From JBEIVB01 sp040374085 (GTDB taxonomy: Bacteria > Bacteroidota > Bacteroidia > UBA4408): a stretch of 64,000 nt of DNA. Positions 62,186 through 64,000 of this stretch are shown here, piece after piece. Each line of letters starts with the position of its first letter. Positions within the stretch are counted from its first letter, which is position 1. Under the pieces are notes generated by a model that did no database searches, was not told where the DNA came from, and saw only the letters and a list, made by a program, of their open reading frames with translations. A program made the position numbers and the translations under genes. The DNA is taken from the NCBI GenBank assembly GCA_040374085.1, contig JBEIVB010000001.1, forward strand, positions 42,330 through 106,329, given 5' to 3'.

Positions 62186-63511
62186 ATGGTTACCATCGAT
62201 CGGTTTAGCCGCTCGAATCATTACCGAGCAGTCATCCACGATTTGATTCCCGGGGGGGCACACACCTATTCAAAAGGTGATGACCAATTTCCGGTTTTGG
62301 CTCCCGCTGCAATCACCCATGGAGAAGGTGCATACGTGTGGGATCCGGATGGTAATCGTTACATAGAGTGCTTGGGTGGCCTTGGGAGCATCAGCCTGGG
62401 GCATGCATACCCTCATGTTATAGAGCGCGTTCATCAAGAGTTAAAACGTGGGAACAACTTCTCACGTCCTTCGATTTTGGAGGGAGAGATGGCGGAACGT
62501 TTTCTTGCCAACCTTCCGGGACATGACATGATTAAGTTTGCCAAAAACGGCTCAGCAGTAACCACTGCAGCAGTAAAACTGGCGCGTGCGTATACCGGTC
62601 GAGAACTGGTTGCCAGACCAATAGATCACCCATTTTACAGCTACGATGATTGGTTCATTGGATCCACGGATGTAAAAAGAGGAATTCCAGCAGGTGTAGA
62701 GGATCTAACCGTAACCTATACCAGCGACAACATGGAGTCGCTGAAAGCAGTGTTTGAGCAGTATCCCAACCAAATTGCCTGCGTAATTTCTGAGCCTGAA
62801 AAATTCCATAAACTCCCCGATAATTATTTACATGATGCTATAGAATTTGCTCATGAGAATGGAGCCCTCTGGATAATGGATGAGATGATAACCGGCTTTA
62901 AATCTCATTTCCCCGGATCCATGACTAAATACGGCGTTCTTCCGGATATGGCAACATGGGGTAAAGGAATAGCGAATGGGTTTTCCTTTTGCTGTCTTAC
63001 CGGAAAAAAAGAGATCATGGAATTGGGAGGAATACGAACAGAAGGTGCTGAGAAACTCTTCCTAATATCGACTACACATGGAGGTGAAACCTGCAGCATT
63101 GCAGCCGGATTAGCCACCTTAGACGTGTTTGAGCGCGAGGCAGTAGTGGAGCACAATCAAAACATTGGACAACGCTTTATAAACGGTACAAATGCACTTT
63201 TTTCATCCGAGGGAATAGCTTCGAATATCCGCAACATGCAATTCAACTGGCATGCTTCGCTGGGGTACTTCAATCAGGAAGGAAACAACTGTTATGGTTT
63301 GCGTACCCTTTTTCATCAAGAACTCATCAAACGTGGAGTCTTGTTTCAAGGTGTCTTTTGCCCACATTACAGCCATACCGAATCTCAGGTGGATTACGTT
63401 CTACAAGCCATGGCCGATTCCATTCCCGTCTTCAAAAAAGGATTGGAAGAAGGTTATGAAAAATACCTTGTTGGTCCCGCCATAAAACCAGTATTCAGAA
63501 AATACATTTAG
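62186..63511 (+). CDS. Glutamate-1-semialdehyde aminotransferase-like class III PLP enzyme
   Basis: A 441-aa fold-type I aminotransferase. IPGGAHTYSKGDD at 21-33, a GSAVTTAAVKLARAYTG cofactor region near 122, DE at 232-233 and the PLP Lys260 in TWGKGIANGF are clear. It differs from haem-pathway HemL and resembles members in surface-polysaccharide or nonulosonic acid clusters. It starts 11 bp after DUF3467 and is followed 3 bp later by an SDR gene, supporting a sugar-modification role (inference). A run of seven G (62252-62258) lies near its 5' end. Confidence 0.82.
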   Translation: MVTIDRFSRSNHYRAVIHDLIPGGAHTYSKGDDQFPVLAPAAITHGEGAYVWDPDGNRYIECLGGLGSISLGHAYPHVIERVHQELKRGNNFSRPSILEGEMAERFLANLPGHDMIKFAKNGSAVTTAAVKLARAYTGRELVARPIDHPFYSYDDWFIGSTDVKRGIPAGVEDLTVTYTSDNMESLKAVFEQYPNQIACVISEPEKFHKLPDNYLHDAIEFAHENGALWIMDEMITGFKSHFPGSMTKYGVLPDMATWGKGIANGFSFCCLTGKKEIMELGGIRTEGAEKLFLISTTHGGETCSIAAGLATLDVFEREAVVEHNQNIGQRFINGTNALFSSEGIASNIRNMQFNWHASLGYFNQEGNNCYGLRTLFHQELIKRGVLFQGVFCPHYSHTESQVDYVLQAMADSIPVFKKGLEEGYEKYLVGPAIKPVFRKYI

Positions 63512-63514
63512 CGT

Positions 63515-64000
63515 ATGGAGCGGACTACCGATCCCAGAGACATCGATTTCAGAAACAAATTTGAACTAACCGGGAAGATTGTTGTGATCTCCGGAGCATG
63601 CGGCCTCCTTGGCAAGGCTTTTTCTGAAGCTTGTGCGCAGTTTGGCGCATCGGTTGTAGTTGCAGACATTCCCGAGTCGAATCCAGAGGCCTTTGCTCAG
63701 GACTTGGAGTCCCGGAATGGTGTTGCTTGCCTGGGATTTGCTGTAGACGTGGTCAGCAAAGCCTCGATAGAAGCGCTGCGTGATGAAGTACTCGAACGTT
63801 TCGGGAAAATCGATGGTTTGGTAAACGGTCATCAAAATAAGAGCCATTTGATATTTGAGCCGTTTGAACTTGTATCGGAAGAGAATTGGGACAATGTGGT
63901 GGAGGTAATTATAAAGGGAACTTTCTTGCTTTTTCAGGTATTGGGATGTGAGATCGCGAAGCAGAGGATCGGTTCCATTGTTAACCTACCCTCAACGTAC
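63515..64000 (+). CDS. Short-chain dehydrogenase/reductase (partial, C-terminus outside window)
   Basis: The first 162 codons of an SDR. The nucleotide-binding SGACGLLGKAF loop is at 26-36, the acidic VVADIP after beta 2, and AVDVV near 83. The usual NNAG reads VNGHQNK, and the segment GSIVNLPSTY ends at the window edge, so the catalytic Tyr-Lys is not seen. The long N-terminus before the Rossmann start (about 20 aa) is typical of PtmA-like SDRs in glycan clusters. 3 bp after the aminotransferase gene. Confidence 0.82.
   Translation, partial: MERTTDPRDIDFRNKFELTGKIVVISGACGLLGKAFSEACAQFGASVVVADIPESNPEAFAQDLESRNGVACLGFAVDVVSKASIEALRDEVLERFGKIDGLVNGHQNKSHLIFEPFELVSEENWDNVVEVIIKGTFLLFQVLGCEIAKQRIGSIVNLPSTY

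Overview
The window is a contiguous stretch of chromosome from a Bacteroidota bacterium, most likely a Flavobacteriales-like lineage; the exact family cannot be told from sequence reading alone. Four lines of evidence support this. (1) Several secreted proteins end in type IX secretion (T9SS) sorting domains. (2) The primary sigma factor is the short (287 aa) Bacteroidota form, and the matching TAnnTTTG -7 promoter element sits just upstream of many genes. (3) There are no Shine-Dalgarno-led starts. (4) The gene orders ileS-DksA-like-lspA and secE-nusG-rplK-A-J-L-rpoB-rpoC-DUF3467 are typical of the phylum. I see no rRNA, transposase, phage or CRISPR array.

Layout. 1-10.3 kb: end of an MFS transporter, shikimate kinase, a cysteine desulfurase, a TrmH/SpoU RNA methyltransferase, the ABC-F factor EttA, two kinase-less OmpR-type response regulators, a secreted alpha/alpha-toroid-like protein, a MurG-like glycosyltransferase and an outer-membrane-like protein. 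10.3-18.9 kb: a small XRE protein, tRNA-Met, isoaspartyl peptidase, a LexA/CI-like S24 repressor with a palindromic operator candidate, a RidA-family protein, IleS, a DksA-like protein with a very long histone-H1-like tail, and LspA. 18.9-25.4 kb (minus strand): M43 metalloprotease, trans-sulfuration enzyme, transaldolase, RpoD and HtrA. 25.5-29.2 kb: a membrane-anchored unknown, DapF and GlgB. 29.2-33.0 kb (minus): an operon of a PASTA protein, a T9SS protein and an NlpC/P60 peptidase. 33.1-40.7 kb: fused 2-oxoacid dehydrogenase E1, several secreted proteins, UPF0316, a stand-alone propeptide-like protein and a full reprolysin-like metalloprotease. 40.8-48.3 kb: ECF sigma factor, tRNA-Phe, S1/P1-type nuclease, PdxH, a DUF2807 lipoprotein, a second-type DnaE polymerase with a Tat-signal protein, and HPF.

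48.4-62.2 kb is the core gene-expression superoperon: tRNA-Thr, Tyr, Gly and Thr, then tuf, tRNA-Trp, secE, nusG, rplK, rplA, rplJ, rplL, rpoB, rpoC and a DUF3467 protein. It has a strong consensus promoter at the front and RNA hairpins at several joints (before tuf, before rplK, between rplL and rpoB, between rpoB and rpoC). The last 1.8 kb begins what looks like a surface-glycan cluster (GSA-type aminotransferase and an SDR).

Most of the window is housekeeping. The most unusual items are the DksA-like protein fused to a roughly 340-residue Lys/Ala/Pro tail, the orphan propeptide homologue next to its protease, the S24 repressor palindrome, the TTG start of rpoB and the hairpins inside the rpoBC operon.
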